Positions 33,647 to 42,767 of a stretch of DNA of 64,000 nt are shown in pieces. Made by a program: the position numbers and the translations under genes. Origin of the DNA: an uncultured Halobacteriovorax sp. (GTDB taxonomy: Bacteria > Bdellovibrionota > Bacteriovoracia > Bacteriovoracales > Bacteriovoracaceae); NCBI GenBank assembly GCA_913061265.1, contig CAJXVS010000002.1:124001-188000 (forward strand), in the 5' to 3' direction. The notes below the pieces were generated by a model. It did not search any database and was not told the origin of the DNA. It worked only from the letters and a program-made list of their open reading frames with translations. How positions within the stretch are numbered: the first letter of the stretch is position 1; every line of letters begins with the position of its first letter.

Positions 33647-36541
33647 GTGATACTTTTTAGCAGATTACAATTCATTTTATTTTTATTCGCCATAACTCTT
33701 GTTACCGTTTTTACGGTGCCTTCAAAGTTGAAGCTTGGAATGATTTATTTCCATTCTTATAAATATGAAAAGGCCTTTGAATACTTTAATCAAGTCAAGG
33801 CCTTTGACGATGATAATGTTCAAGCGCTTAAAAAGATTAAGCAGTACTTCCTAATTCATGGGGATACGAGAAAAGCTTTAGAGCTGCAGAAGAAACTTGT
33901 TCTTATAAAACCAAAGAATGTTGATTACTTAATTGAGTTAGAAAAACTTTATGATTGGAACTTAATCCCTTACGAAAAACTAAAAGTTATGGAAAGACGC
34001 GCTTCCTTGGCCAAAAAAGAGGAAGACCGAGATGCCATTCTTCTTGAAGCCGCTAACGGTTATAGATGGTTAAGAAAGTACGATGATGCTAATAGGCTTT
34101 TTGAAAAATTAAAAACAGTCGAAGATATCAATTTTACAAAAGAGCTGATTGATTACTTTCTTGCAACTCGGCAAGTAGATAATGCCATTGAACTTCTAAA
34201 GAAATACACTCTAAACGAACAAGCACCTTATTCATATAATGACTTTCTTTCTCAAGCTTATCTCCTAAAAGAGGACCATACAGGGGCGCTCAATCAAGAA
34301 TTGATTCTTTTTATGCTTGATAAAAAGGCAGCACGCTTCGCCTTTTCAGATTCTTTTTTAGATTCAATCCCAAGTAAAGACATCCTCGTTCGGATTGAGC
34401 ACCTTGAGAGAATCTTATTTCATTATCAGAAGCTTGACTCTCAAGGAGTAATCCAGAAGATTCATTTTAAGCTCTTAAAGAAACTACCTAATAATTATAA
34501 TGTGAAGTTTATTGTAGCTGAATCTAAGTTTAAAGGCGGCGATAAGGATGAAGCAGCTAAACTCTACAAAGAATTAAAAAGCATACCAGTGGCTAAGAGT
34601 GAAATTTTATTTGATGTTAGTAAAAGGTTCTCTGAAATGAAGAAGCATGGCGATGCAATCGTTGTTCTTCGCCGCCTATCTAGAGCTTATCCAAGAAATA
34701 TTGAATACCTTGAAAACTTAGCGGAGGAATATTATGAATCCGGTGAAAAGAAAAAGGCTCGTGATATCTATATAAGAATCTTTAAACTTGAAAAGAGAAA
34801 GGTAAAGAGAAGAGTCTTTAATAGTTTAATGAATAATCAGGTCTTAGCTTTTAATAAATATGGACGAAGAGATAAACCAAGCTTGTTACTTAATAACCCA
34901 AATGTTTCTCCTATTATTCCTATGGGCAATATTCGTTACCGTATGGGTAAGATTAAGACTAATTTAGAAAAATATAAAGGCCGAATTATAGAGATACTTG
35001 AAGAGATTAATAACCCCAAGGAATCCTTAGAAATATATTTGGACTTACTAGATAGTTACCCAAATGATCTAGGTCTCGTGAAGAGAGTAGGTTACAACTA
35101 TATCGAACTTAATGACTTTGGTTCTGCTTACCCTTACTTTGAAAGATTCTTAAGGGGGAATCCAGAAGACAAAGATAGTCTTGAAATACTAGCCGGTCAT
35201 GATATTTCACAGAAAGATTACGCTAGTGCTGAAGAAAAATTAGAGAAGATTAAGGAGCTTACTAAGTTAGAGAACCTAAATATATACAGCTTAGGAATGC
35301 TTGAGGAAGTTTACTTTCAGTTAGGAAAGACAGAAGGGCGAGTTGAACTCTGCTCGAAGATCTTAGCAAAAGAACTGCCAGGGAAGAATACAAAGTTTCG
35401 TGAAGTCGATAAAACGCAACTTGAAATCCGTTGCTTAGAAAGAGCTGGAAAGAGAGAAGCTGCCTATGAACTTCTAACCAAACTTTTAGAAGGGAACCCT
35501 GAAGACTCTAGTCTTTTAACAGTCATCGTTTATTACGAAATTGAACTTCGAAGGTTCGATTCAGCTAGGTCAAAGTTAGACTTTCTTTACTCGAGAAGAA
35601 AGTACACAGAGGAAAACAAGAGACAAGAAACTTATTTGAAAGAGGCCCAAGAAGCGGTTAAATTTGACTATGCTTGGGACTTAGAAGTTTTAGGAAAGTA
35701 TCATATTGCAAAGAATTACTCTTACTACCAAAATGATATAAGAGTTGGGAAAAGGCAGAATAAGTACCGTATAGGGTTATGGCATAATCAAGTTCTGACT
35801 TTTGATCAAGGTGTTCAAAACCATGGTTTTATTGCTCCGCATATTTCTTTCTTTAACGAAGCAGATAGTTTTGAAATCGGCTATTATGTGACAACAGGTC
35901 ACAAGTCTTTAGATGCTCCTATCTATATGAATGGGTACTTTGGGCGCTTTGACTGGATTAAAATTTTTCTGACTTACAAGAACTCTCACGCAGAGTATGA
36001 AAATCCAGAACTTGCTAATGAGAAGAAGTCTTACTCTAGAAGCTTCTTAGCTTACTTTAGTGAAATGCATCTAATGCAAAAAGATATTTGGGATGCGTCT
36101 TTAGGATTTGATTCAGTAACTTTTAGAGATGAAGATGGAGAAAATGTTTTTGCTAATATGGAATACCTTGCACCAATTGGTGGGCGAAAACAATTCCATG
36201 TTGGAGCTCAGGTCTATATGCGATCTTTGTCGAGCTCCGGGGCTAATGTGAAAAGGCTTTATGGTGAAGGATCAACTTCTTACTTTATTGTTTTAAGAAA
36301 AGAATTTACTTTAAGTAGCGAGTTTAACAAGACAACAAAAGCTGCTTTTAAATATTCTTTTGGTGGAGATACCAAGAGAAATATTGGTTTTGGTAAAGCT
36401 TGGGATATCCTAGGCGAAATTTATAGTACTTACGGAATCGCCAAAAGCTGGCGAGGATATATTGAATATTTTAAAGAAACAGATAACTTTAGCACTGGGA
36501 ACTCCGGAAATATCGGGTTCTCTTGGAATCATTGGTTTTAG
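33647..36541 (+). CDS. PelB-like outer-membrane polysaccharide export protein (TPR plus barrel)
   Basis: The 964-aa protein has an N-terminal hydrophobic segment, about 640 residues of tetratricopeptide-type helical repeats (for example SYKYEKAFEYFNQVKAF, then KKHGDAIVVLRRLSRAYP), and a strand-rich C-terminal part of about 290 residues ending in WNHWF, as outer-membrane barrels do. This order is that of PelB, the Pel periplasmic scaffold and export porin, although P. aeruginosa PelB is longer (about 1190 aa). GTG 33647 has AGAGGG upstream. Being first in a run ending with pelG supports the call; sequence identity itself was not tested. Confidence 0.72.
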   Translation: MILFSRLQFILFLFAITLVTVFTVPSKLKLGMIYFHSYKYEKAFEYFNQVKAFDDDNVQALKKIKQYFLIHGDTRKALELQKKLVLIKPKNVDYLIELEKLYDWNLIPYEKLKVMERRASLAKKEEDRDAILLEAANGYRWLRKYDDANRLFEKLKTVEDINFTKELIDYFLATRQVDNAIELLKKYTLNEQAPYSYNDFLSQAYLLKEDHTGALNQELILFMLDKKAARFAFSDSFLDSIPSKDILVRIEHLERILFHYQKLDSQGVIQKIHFKLLKKLPNNYNVKFIVAESKFKGGDKDEAAKLYKELKSIPVAKSEILFDVSKRFSEMKKHGDAIVVLRRLSRAYPRNIEYLENLAEEYYESGEKKKARDIYIRIFKLEKRKVKRRVFNSLMNNQVLAFNKYGRRDKPSLLLNNPNVSPIIPMGNIRYRMGKIKTNLEKYKGRIIEILEEINNPKESLEIYLDLLDSYPNDLGLVKRVGYNYIELNDFGSAYPYFERFLRGNPEDKDSLEILAGHDISQKDYASAEEKLEKIKELTKLENLNIYSLGMLEEVYFQLGKTEGRVELCSKILAKELPGKNTKFREVDKTQLEIRCLERAGKREAAYELLTKLLEGNPEDSSLLTVIVYYEIELRRFDSARSKLDFLYSRRKYTEENKRQETYLKEAQEAVKFDYAWDLEVLGKYHIAKNYSYYQNDIRVGKRQNKYRIGLWHNQVLTFDQGVQNHGFIAPHISFFNEADSFEIGYYVTTGHKSLDAPIYMNGYFGRFDWIKIFLTYKNSHAEYENPELANEKKSYSRSFLAYFSEMHLMQKDIWDASLGFDSVTFRDEDGENVFANMEYLAPIGGRKQFHVGAQVYMRSLSSSGANVKRLYGEGSTSYFIVLRKEFTLSSEFNKTTKAAFKYSFGGDTKRNIGFGKAWDILGEIYSTYGIAKSWRGYIEYFKETDNFSTGNSGNIGFSWNHWF

Positions 36542-36547
36542 GAATTT

Positions 36548-36925
36548 ATGGAAAATAAAAAAATACGCCTCCTCGTTTTAGATGACTCTAAAGAATTCGT
36601 CTTTCTGCTTACTAGCTTGCTCACTTTTCATGAAATAAAAGTTGATACAGAGAGTGATCCTGAATCTGCTTTAAAGCTCACTCAAGAACAGAATTATGAC
36701 TTGATCATAACAGATTATATGATGGATCAGATGGACGGCATCTCCTTCGCTGAAGAAGTGAGATCTGGTGGAATAAATAAAGAAACAAAAATTATCCTTT
36801 TGACTGCTAAGCATTTAGAGAATGACGAACTCTCTTTAGTTAATAAGAATGGGTTGGTTTACGTCAATAAGCCCATCCTCCCAAATGATCTTTATAGAAA
36901 AGTAATGGAAACAATACAGGGCTAA
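36548..36925 (+). CDS. Stand-alone response-regulator receiver protein
   Basis: The 125-aa protein is a complete CheY-like receiver: acidic pocket D12-D13, phospho-acceptor Asp56 in LIITDYMMD, Thr86 in ILLTAK and Lys108 in VNKPI. It has no output domain, so it would act by binding a partner when phosphorylated. It lies 6 nt after the pelB-like gene and 1 nt before pelD, so it belongs to the Pel operon. No histidine kinase gene is in the window. A receiver in this position is not part of the classical pelA-G set. Confidence 0.88.
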   Translation: MENKKIRLLVLDDSKEFVFLLTSLLTFHEIKVDTESDPESALKLTQEQNYDLIITDYMMDQMDGISFAEEVRSGGINKETKIILLTAKHLENDELSLVNKNGLVYVNKPILPNDLYRKVMETIQG

Positions 36926-36926
36926 T

Positions 36927-38306
36927 ATGAAAAATCTGAATCAATTGAAAGACTTTTTTCTTATTGTTCTTATCGTACTAGGTGTAACGGGCCTCTTTTA
37001 CTTAAATAATAATGAAAACCCTGCCATGCTCGGATTTACGCCCCACCCTTACTTTGTCATTAGTATTCTTATCTCTGCATTCTATGGTTTTAGAATTTCA
37101 ATCTTTGCATCACTTTTTTCAGCAGGATTATATTTTTTACTCTTAAACTCTCAACTCGATTACGATGAAGTTGAGACGATCTTAGATTTTGAGTTTATCT
37201 CTATGCCACTGTCCATGGTTTTTATTTCAATGCTAGTAGGGGAGTTAAAGCAAAGGACGATTCGTGACCTTTTTGAAGCAAACTTAAAAGTTGAAGAAAA
37301 GGAAATTGTTATTGAAAATAACCAAAGACAGATCGATATATCAGAGCAAGAGTTAAGTGAGATGAAGCAGAGGCTTGTTAGTAAACTAGAAACACTTGAA
37401 GAAATCTATGATATTGGACTAGGGCTATTTCGAAATAATATCGATGAACTATTTCCTAATTTTTTGGTTATTCTACATAAACATTTAGATGTAGAAGGGG
37501 CCAGTATCTATATTCGTGAAGATAGTGATCTTAACGACGGCAATTTTAAACTGGCAAAAGGTTTTCCCTTTACTGATGAGTTTAAAGATGAAGTTAATGC
37601 CTTTTCTACGACGGATCTTCTTTTTAGAAAGGCCTTTAAAGATAAGACTCTTGTTACGATTAAGGATGTATCGAACAAGGATGAATACGAGTCTTGGGCA
37701 AAGCAAACAGTCATTTCAATGCCGGTTGTAGTCTCTGGTGAAATTCATGCCATCGTAAATATTCATAAGATACCATTTCTAAAGTACACACCGACCTCTT
37801 TTAAAAAAGTGAAACTTCTCGTAAAGTGGTTGGGACATTCTTTGCAATATGCCCTTAACTACGAAGGTTACTCAAAATACTCTGTCTTAGATGAAACCTT
37901 GCACATCTTTAAGAATGACTACTTTGTGGAACGGCTTGAAGAAGAAATGCAAGTCGCCGAAAAAGTTTCTTCTCCTCTAGCAATTTTAAAAATCAAGATT
38001 CAAAACTACGAAAAAATAAGTGAAATAAAGAAGATTCCCTATCGTAAGCTCATCAGTGATGCTTGTTTACGGATGACGAGAAGAAGGGACTGTGTTGCTG
38101 AAGGAAATAGTGAAGACGAATTCTTACTCTCGATTCCTAATCTTGATCCCAAAGGAACTATCATCTTTAAAGAAAGAATCCATCAAGAACTTGGTAAGTT
38201 TAAGTTTTTAGATAGTGATAATGAAAGGATTAGCTTTGAACTTAAGAGCGCTGGCTTTAAAGGCGGAATGTCTGGAACTGAAAAATTCTTAGGGGAGTTG
38301 TCTTAA
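36927..38306 (+). CDS. pelD: PelD, inner-membrane c-di-GMP receptor of Pel synthesis
   Basis: The 459-aa protein has the PelD order: about four N-terminal membrane segments (to about residue 105), a helical stalk, a GAF domain (about 150-310) and a degenerate GGDEF domain. In the last, the GGDEF motif is replaced by NSEDEF while the inhibitory-site RxxD is kept (R385 to D388). In P. aeruginosa PelD this site binds c-di-GMP and is needed to turn on Pel polymerisation. The length is nearly the same as P. aeruginosa PelD (455 aa). It is followed directly by pelE. Confidence 0.85.
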   Translation: MKNLNQLKDFFLIVLIVLGVTGLFYLNNNENPAMLGFTPHPYFVISILISAFYGFRISIFASLFSAGLYFLLLNSQLDYDEVETILDFEFISMPLSMVFISMLVGELKQRTIRDLFEANLKVEEKEIVIENNQRQIDISEQELSEMKQRLVSKLETLEEIYDIGLGLFRNNIDELFPNFLVILHKHLDVEGASIYIREDSDLNDGNFKLAKGFPFTDEFKDEVNAFSTTDLLFRKAFKDKTLVTIKDVSNKDEYESWAKQTVISMPVVVSGEIHAIVNIHKIPFLKYTPTSFKKVKLLVKWLGHSLQYALNYEGYSKYSVLDETLHIFKNDYFVERLEEEMQVAEKVSSPLAILKIKIQNYEKISEIKKIPYRKLISDACLRMTRRRDCVAEGNSEDEFLLSIPNLDPKGTIIFKERIHQELGKFKFLDSDNERISFELKSAGFKGGMSGTEKFLGELS

Positions 38307-39332
38307 GTGATTTCAATCTTGGGCATTATATTTATTAAATTGTTTCTATTTTTGGGGATTGTCTCTAAATTTATGGATGCTGATTTATTTCTATATGTCT
38401 TAAATCCATTAAGCAGTTTTCTTTGTGCCTGGATTATTTACAAAAGAAGCTCGAAGGCCGTCAACAGCGCAACCTTCTTAGTCATAGACATCTTCTTACC
38501 GGTGTTTGGATTTATCTCTATAGGTCTCTTTTTATTATTAGGGCCACTATATAACCGAATTTATAAAAACTCTGAGATCGATGTGTATGATATTCCTATG
38601 GGAGAAGAAAATTTTAATGATTACACTACTGAAAAAAGAGTGCTGATAAAAGGTGTGTCTGACGAAAAAATTGAAGATGAACTCTATGAAAACTATCAGA
38701 TTCAACCTTATTTAGATATTTTCAATCAAGAAGATCTTGATTTGAAACTAAATGCCATCGAAAAACTTTCCCGTTCTTTTACGAAAGAGAGCGTTCAAAT
38801 ACTAAAGAAGGGACTTGATGATATCTCTTATGAAGTTCGTTATTTTGCTAACAATGCTCTTGATAAGATTGAAAAAAAGATGTTTTCTAAAATTGATATC
38901 GCTGCCGAAAATATTAAGCGTTTTCCCAACGACTTTCATAATTACAATACAAGAGGTCAACTCTATCTAGATACCTACTTCCTAGGAATCTTAGACAATT
39001 CGTTAAAAGGTTTTTTCCTCGAAAAGTCCCTTTACGATTTTATTTTCTCATTGCAGGTAAACACCAAACAATCTCACTTATATTTGAAAATAACGCAGAT
39101 CTATTTACAACAAGAAGATTTTACTAAAGTTCTCGATATTGCTGACCAAGCTTTAGAAAATGAACTAAGTGAAGAAGATAGGGCAAAAATTAGATTCTAT
39201 AGAGCAGAGGCGAATTATAATTTAAAGAATTACGATAAAATACCAGAAGATTGTGAAAGCTCTAAAGCAGTAGGTTTACTCTACGAAAAAGTAAAAGAAT
39301 CTAGTGACTGGTGGTCGAAAATTGAAGATTGA
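38307..39332 (+). CDS. pelE: PelE-like inner-membrane TPR protein
   Basis: The 341-aa protein has N-terminal membrane segments (LGIIFIKLFLFLGIVSKF and TFLVIDIFLPVFGFISIGLFLLL), a short HEAT-like unit (LNAIEKLSRSFTKES to NNALDKIEKK) and then TPR-like helices. Length, topology and position between pelD and pelF fit PelE, which bridges PelD and the PelF-PelG polymerase complex in P. aeruginosa. The GTG start directly follows the pelD stop, with GGGGAG upstream. The call rests on architecture and synteny more than on motifs. Confidence 0.72.
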   Translation: MISILGIIFIKLFLFLGIVSKFMDADLFLYVLNPLSSFLCAWIIYKRSSKAVNSATFLVIDIFLPVFGFISIGLFLLLGPLYNRIYKNSEIDVYDIPMGEENFNDYTTEKRVLIKGVSDEKIEDELYENYQIQPYLDIFNQEDLDLKLNAIEKLSRSFTKESVQILKKGLDDISYEVRYFANNALDKIEKKMFSKIDIAAENIKRFPNDFHNYNTRGQLYLDTYFLGILDNSLKGFFLEKSLYDFIFSLQVNTKQSHLYLKITQIYLQQEDFTKVLDIADQALENELSEEDRAKIRFYRAEANYNLKNYDKIPEDCESSKAVGLLYEKVKESSDWWSKIED

Positions 39333-41271
39333 TAAATTAAACAATATTCTCGATAGGCTAAGTTCACCCGTTTGGTCTGACCGAACGAATTCACTAAAAG
39401 AACTATGTGAAATAAAAACTCAAGATGAGGTCTTAACTCTCTTTAAAAGGGTTTGGAGAGAGAAAGATGTAAACCATATGTTTGCCATGCTTCAGCTCAT
39501 AGAGGTTCTACTCCAGGAACCCAAGGTTGAATCAATTGGGATTGGCCTCTTTTGCTTGAACTACTTTAGAGACTTTGAAAATATCAAGATTAAAGCAGAA
39601 AGCATTAAACTTCATGACAACTTCTTCGAGTCACCAGTTACGTATAGATATTTAAAAGTCGCCTCACTTAAAAAATGTTGGGAGTTAAGTGCGATTGCCA
39701 AACGTTATCATCTTACAAAGACTATCGGTGAGAATCACTTCTTCGAATTAGTTCCAGCCGTATTATCTAATTTTGAGCATAAGAATAGACCTCTTATCTT
39801 ATTGTCTATTGAAGTTATTAAAAAGCTTGAAGACCCTAGGGGAATCAGGTTCTTTAAGAAAATTTCCAAAGAGACTGAAGACGAAGAAATATTATTGGCC
39901 TGTATCGTTGGTTTGGAGAGAATCGGAAGTTTCTTCGATGGCTTCTTCTACAGACAATACTTAGATCACAGCAATAGAAAGATAGTCTTAGCCTCTATTA
40001 GTGGAATGGCGAGTCTCTTACAAAAATACTCAATTCCCTATTTTAAAAAGCTTTATTCAGACGCTAATACTACAGAGTTAAAATCAGAAGTCATTCAAAA
40101 GGTTGGTACAGTTCAACATCAAAAGGCGGGAGAATTCTTAATTAGCTTGTATGAAGTTGAAACTGATGGAGATGTACTTGTAAAACTTGAATGGGCACTC
40201 CAAGCTCTCGATAAAAAATTTGTTGTAGAACCTCTAACTAAGCTCTTTATCAAGAGTACTGACCAAGTTCGGTTTCGAGTCTTAACTTTTTTTGGGGAAA
40301 TCTATCATGAAGATTGCTACAAGTTATTAAGAAAAGTTATTCAAGGTGGATATAATGAATTTATAACTATATCTGCTCTTGATTCTATTGCTGTCTACGA
40401 TAATGCAGAAGCAGCGGCTCATATTGAGAAACTAGCTTTAGATACAGAAAGTCAGATTTGTTACTATGCTCTTATCTCACTTTATCATCATGATAGTTAT
40501 GATCACGAAGGTCTTGTTACTAAATTTATCAACCTTAGAACTGAACCTTCTCATTCTGGTCATCAAATTATTCTTAATATTATTAGAAGCAAAAAATTGT
40601 CTTTCTCCAGAAAAAAGACCATAGAAAAATATATCGAAGACGTATTAACTTCTAAGGCCAATAATAATACTTTTTTGGCCATTGAATGTTCTGCTATAGT
40701 TTTTAATGAAGAAATATTTAAAAGGCTCTATTTCATTAGTCAGCAGAATAAGAACAAGTTCATCGAAAAATCTTGTGTCGAAAGCTTAATCAAGATCCTT
40801 GGGAAAGACCCTTTGATGATGAAAATTAATCCAGATGTTCTGGTTGATGAGAGGGTCTTAGCCAAATTCAACCCGAGTAAGATGAAGAAAGATTTCTTGT
40901 TCTCACTTCTCTCTGTCATTGAAAATGTGGGATGGGATCTTTACCTACCTTTTACAAATAAGTTTGGTAGTTATGTCTCCGAGAACGTTAAAACCTATTT
41001 GAGAAGCTGGGAATCGGTAGAAGAGTTAAGTCAAATGTTAAAGTTCTTAAATAGAATTGGTTATAAAGGTAGCCTTGAGACAGTCGAGTATCTAGTAGAA
41101 GAAGTTTATCATTTATGTGACCCAGATAATCAATTCCTGATTTTAAATTTAGTAAGTAATTATAATAATCCAGACTACTTAGATTTTATTCTCAATGAGT
41201 CATTAAAAAACAAGAAGTTTGGTGATGTGGGCTATGAGCTCGTTCAACATTATGTCGATGGGTTAGTTTAA
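39304..41271 (+). CDS. Large HEAT-repeat protein inside the Pel operon
   Basis: The 655-aa protein lacks a signal peptide and is built almost entirely of helical repeats of HEAT type (for example RFFKKISKETEDEEILLACIV, shown here in part, and KVRFRVLTFFGEIYHEDCYK-like units). I recognise no catalytic motif, so a cytoplasmic scaffold or adaptor is likely. It overlaps pelE by 29 nt, or 11 nt if TTG 39322 (GGTGG upstream) is the true start, and its stop abuts the pelF ATG. This tight coupling implies a role in the Pel complex. It has no counterpart in the classical pelA-G operon. Confidence 0.72.
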   Translation: MTGGRKLKIDKLNNILDRLSSPVWSDRTNSLKELCEIKTQDEVLTLFKRVWREKDVNHMFAMLQLIEVLLQEPKVESIGIGLFCLNYFRDFENIKIKAESIKLHDNFFESPVTYRYLKVASLKKCWELSAIAKRYHLTKTIGENHFFELVPAVLSNFEHKNRPLILLSIEVIKKLEDPRGIRFFKKISKETEDEEILLACIVGLERIGSFFDGFFYRQYLDHSNRKIVLASISGMASLLQKYSIPYFKKLYSDANTTELKSEVIQKVGTVQHQKAGEFLISLYEVETDGDVLVKLEWALQALDKKFVVEPLTKLFIKSTDQVRFRVLTFFGEIYHEDCYKLLRKVIQGGYNEFITISALDSIAVYDNAEAAAHIEKLALDTESQICYYALISLYHHDSYDHEGLVTKFINLRTEPSHSGHQIILNIIRSKKLSFSRKKTIEKYIEDVLTSKANNNTFLAIECSAIVFNEEIFKRLYFISQQNKNKFIEKSCVESLIKILGKDPLMMKINPDVLVDERVLAKFNPSKMKKDFLFSLLSVIENVGWDLYLPFTNKFGSYVSENVKTYLRSWESVEELSQMLKFLNRIGYKGSLETVEYLVEEVYHLCDPDNQFLILNLVSNYNNPDYLDFILNESLKNKKFGDVGYELVQHYVDGLV

Positions 41272-42759
41272 ATGAGTGATGTTTGTCTTATTCTTGAAGG
41301 AACTTATCCATACGTTGCTGGAGGTGTTTCTACTTGTGTCTATCAGTTGATTAAAGAGACTCCTCATATTAAATACAGCATCCTTTATATCGGGGCTACT
41401 AGAGACTCTCAAAAAGAATATAAGTACCCCATCCCTGAAAATGTTCGATTAATCAAGGAGTGCTATCTCTTTGATTATAATTTAAAAGGTAAAACTAAAG
41501 AGCTAGGAATTGACTTTGATTTTAAAAAGTTAATGAAGTTCCACGCTGGCCTAAAGACTGGTGATGTTAGTCAGTTTAAGGAGTTCTATAGCACATTCTT
41601 TGATCCCGATAAAAGAATTTGTGATCCTATGGACTTAATGGAAAGTAAGGAAGCTTGGGACTTTTTGGTTAAATACTATGAGATGCAGTTTAAGGGAAAT
41701 TCAGGTATTTCCTTTATTGACTATTTTTATTCATGGAGATTTACACACTATCCAATGTTTAAGATTCTATCAGCAGATATTCCAAGGGCTCACCTTTATC
41801 ATTCTTTGTGTACTGGATATGCCGGTCTACTCGGAGCAGCAGCAAGTGTTAAGTATAAAAGACCCTTTATTCTTACTGAACACGGAATCTACAGTCATGA
41901 AAGAGAGATTGAAATCTATCAAGCTGATTGGATTTATAATACGGATAAAGACTATAGAGCGAAAAAGAATTTAAGTTATTTTAAAGAGTGGTGGATTAAG
42001 ATCTTTCACTTCTTTTCGAAAGTCTCATACGATAGGGCTGACGTCATCACGACACTCTATAATGGAAATAAAGAAAAACAGATTGCCTATGGAGCCGACG
42101 AGGAAAAGATTGAACTTATTCCTAATGGAATCCGTTTAGAAGACTTTGCAGAACTTGCGGCTAATAAAGTATCAAATGAAAAATTAGCGATAGCACTTAT
42201 TGGTAGGGTCGTACCTATTAAAGATATTAAGACATTTATCAAATCCATAGCCTTTGTGAAAAATCAAGTTGAAGAATTTGTCGTTTATATAATGGGTCCA
42301 ACTGATGAAGATGAAGACTATTATGAAGACTGTAAAAGGCTAGTATCCCTTCTTGGTCTTGAAGAATATATCGTCTTTACCGGACGAGTAGACATTAAAG
42401 AATACTTTTCAAAGATTGACCTGCTTGTATTATCTTCGATCTCTGAAGGGCAGCCTATGGTTATTCTCGAGGGGTACGCTGCTAAAATTCCAACTGTAAC
42501 GACTGATGTTGGTGGCTGTAACGAGCTTATTAATGGCTCAACTAAAAAAGATATCGAACTAGGTCCAGGTGGATTAGTCGTTCCATTTGGGAAACCAGAG
42601 GAATTAGGAAAGGCCATAAGCCAGCTTCTCAATAACTCAGAAGAAAGATTACAGATGGGTGAGAACGGTTACCAACGAGTAAAAGAGTACTATCAAGAGA
42701 ATATGACCGTAACTAATTATATGAATGTTTATAATCGCTACTTATCAAGTAGTATGTAG
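41272..42759 (+). CDS. pelF: PelF, GT4-family glycosyltransferase of Pel polysaccharide
   Basis: The 495-aa cytosolic GT-B enzyme starts with the PelF signature LILEGTYPYVAGGVSTCVYQ and has ALIGRVVPIKDIKTFIKS. Near the C-terminus it has the donor-site EGQPMVILEGYAAKIP (E-x7-E). PelF uses UDP-GlcNAc or UDP-GalNAc to build the Pel chain together with PelG. The ATG directly follows the HEAT gene stop. Length agrees with P. aeruginosa PelF (507 aa). Confidence 0.92.
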   Translation: MSDVCLILEGTYPYVAGGVSTCVYQLIKETPHIKYSILYIGATRDSQKEYKYPIPENVRLIKECYLFDYNLKGKTKELGIDFDFKKLMKFHAGLKTGDVSQFKEFYSTFFDPDKRICDPMDLMESKEAWDFLVKYYEMQFKGNSGISFIDYFYSWRFTHYPMFKILSADIPRAHLYHSLCTGYAGLLGAAASVKYKRPFILTEHGIYSHEREIEIYQADWIYNTDKDYRAKKNLSYFKEWWIKIFHFFSKVSYDRADVITTLYNGNKEKQIAYGADEEKIELIPNGIRLEDFAELAANKVSNEKLAIALIGRVVPIKDIKTFIKSIAFVKNQVEEFVVYIMGPTDEDEDYYEDCKRLVSLLGLEEYIVFTGRVDIKEYFSKIDLLVLSSISEGQPMVILEGYAAKIPTVTTDVGGCNELINGSTKKDIELGPGGLVVPFGKPEELGKAISQLLNNSEERLQMGENGYQRVKEYYQENMTVTNYMNVYNRYLSSSM

Positions 42760-42767
42760 GAACAAGT

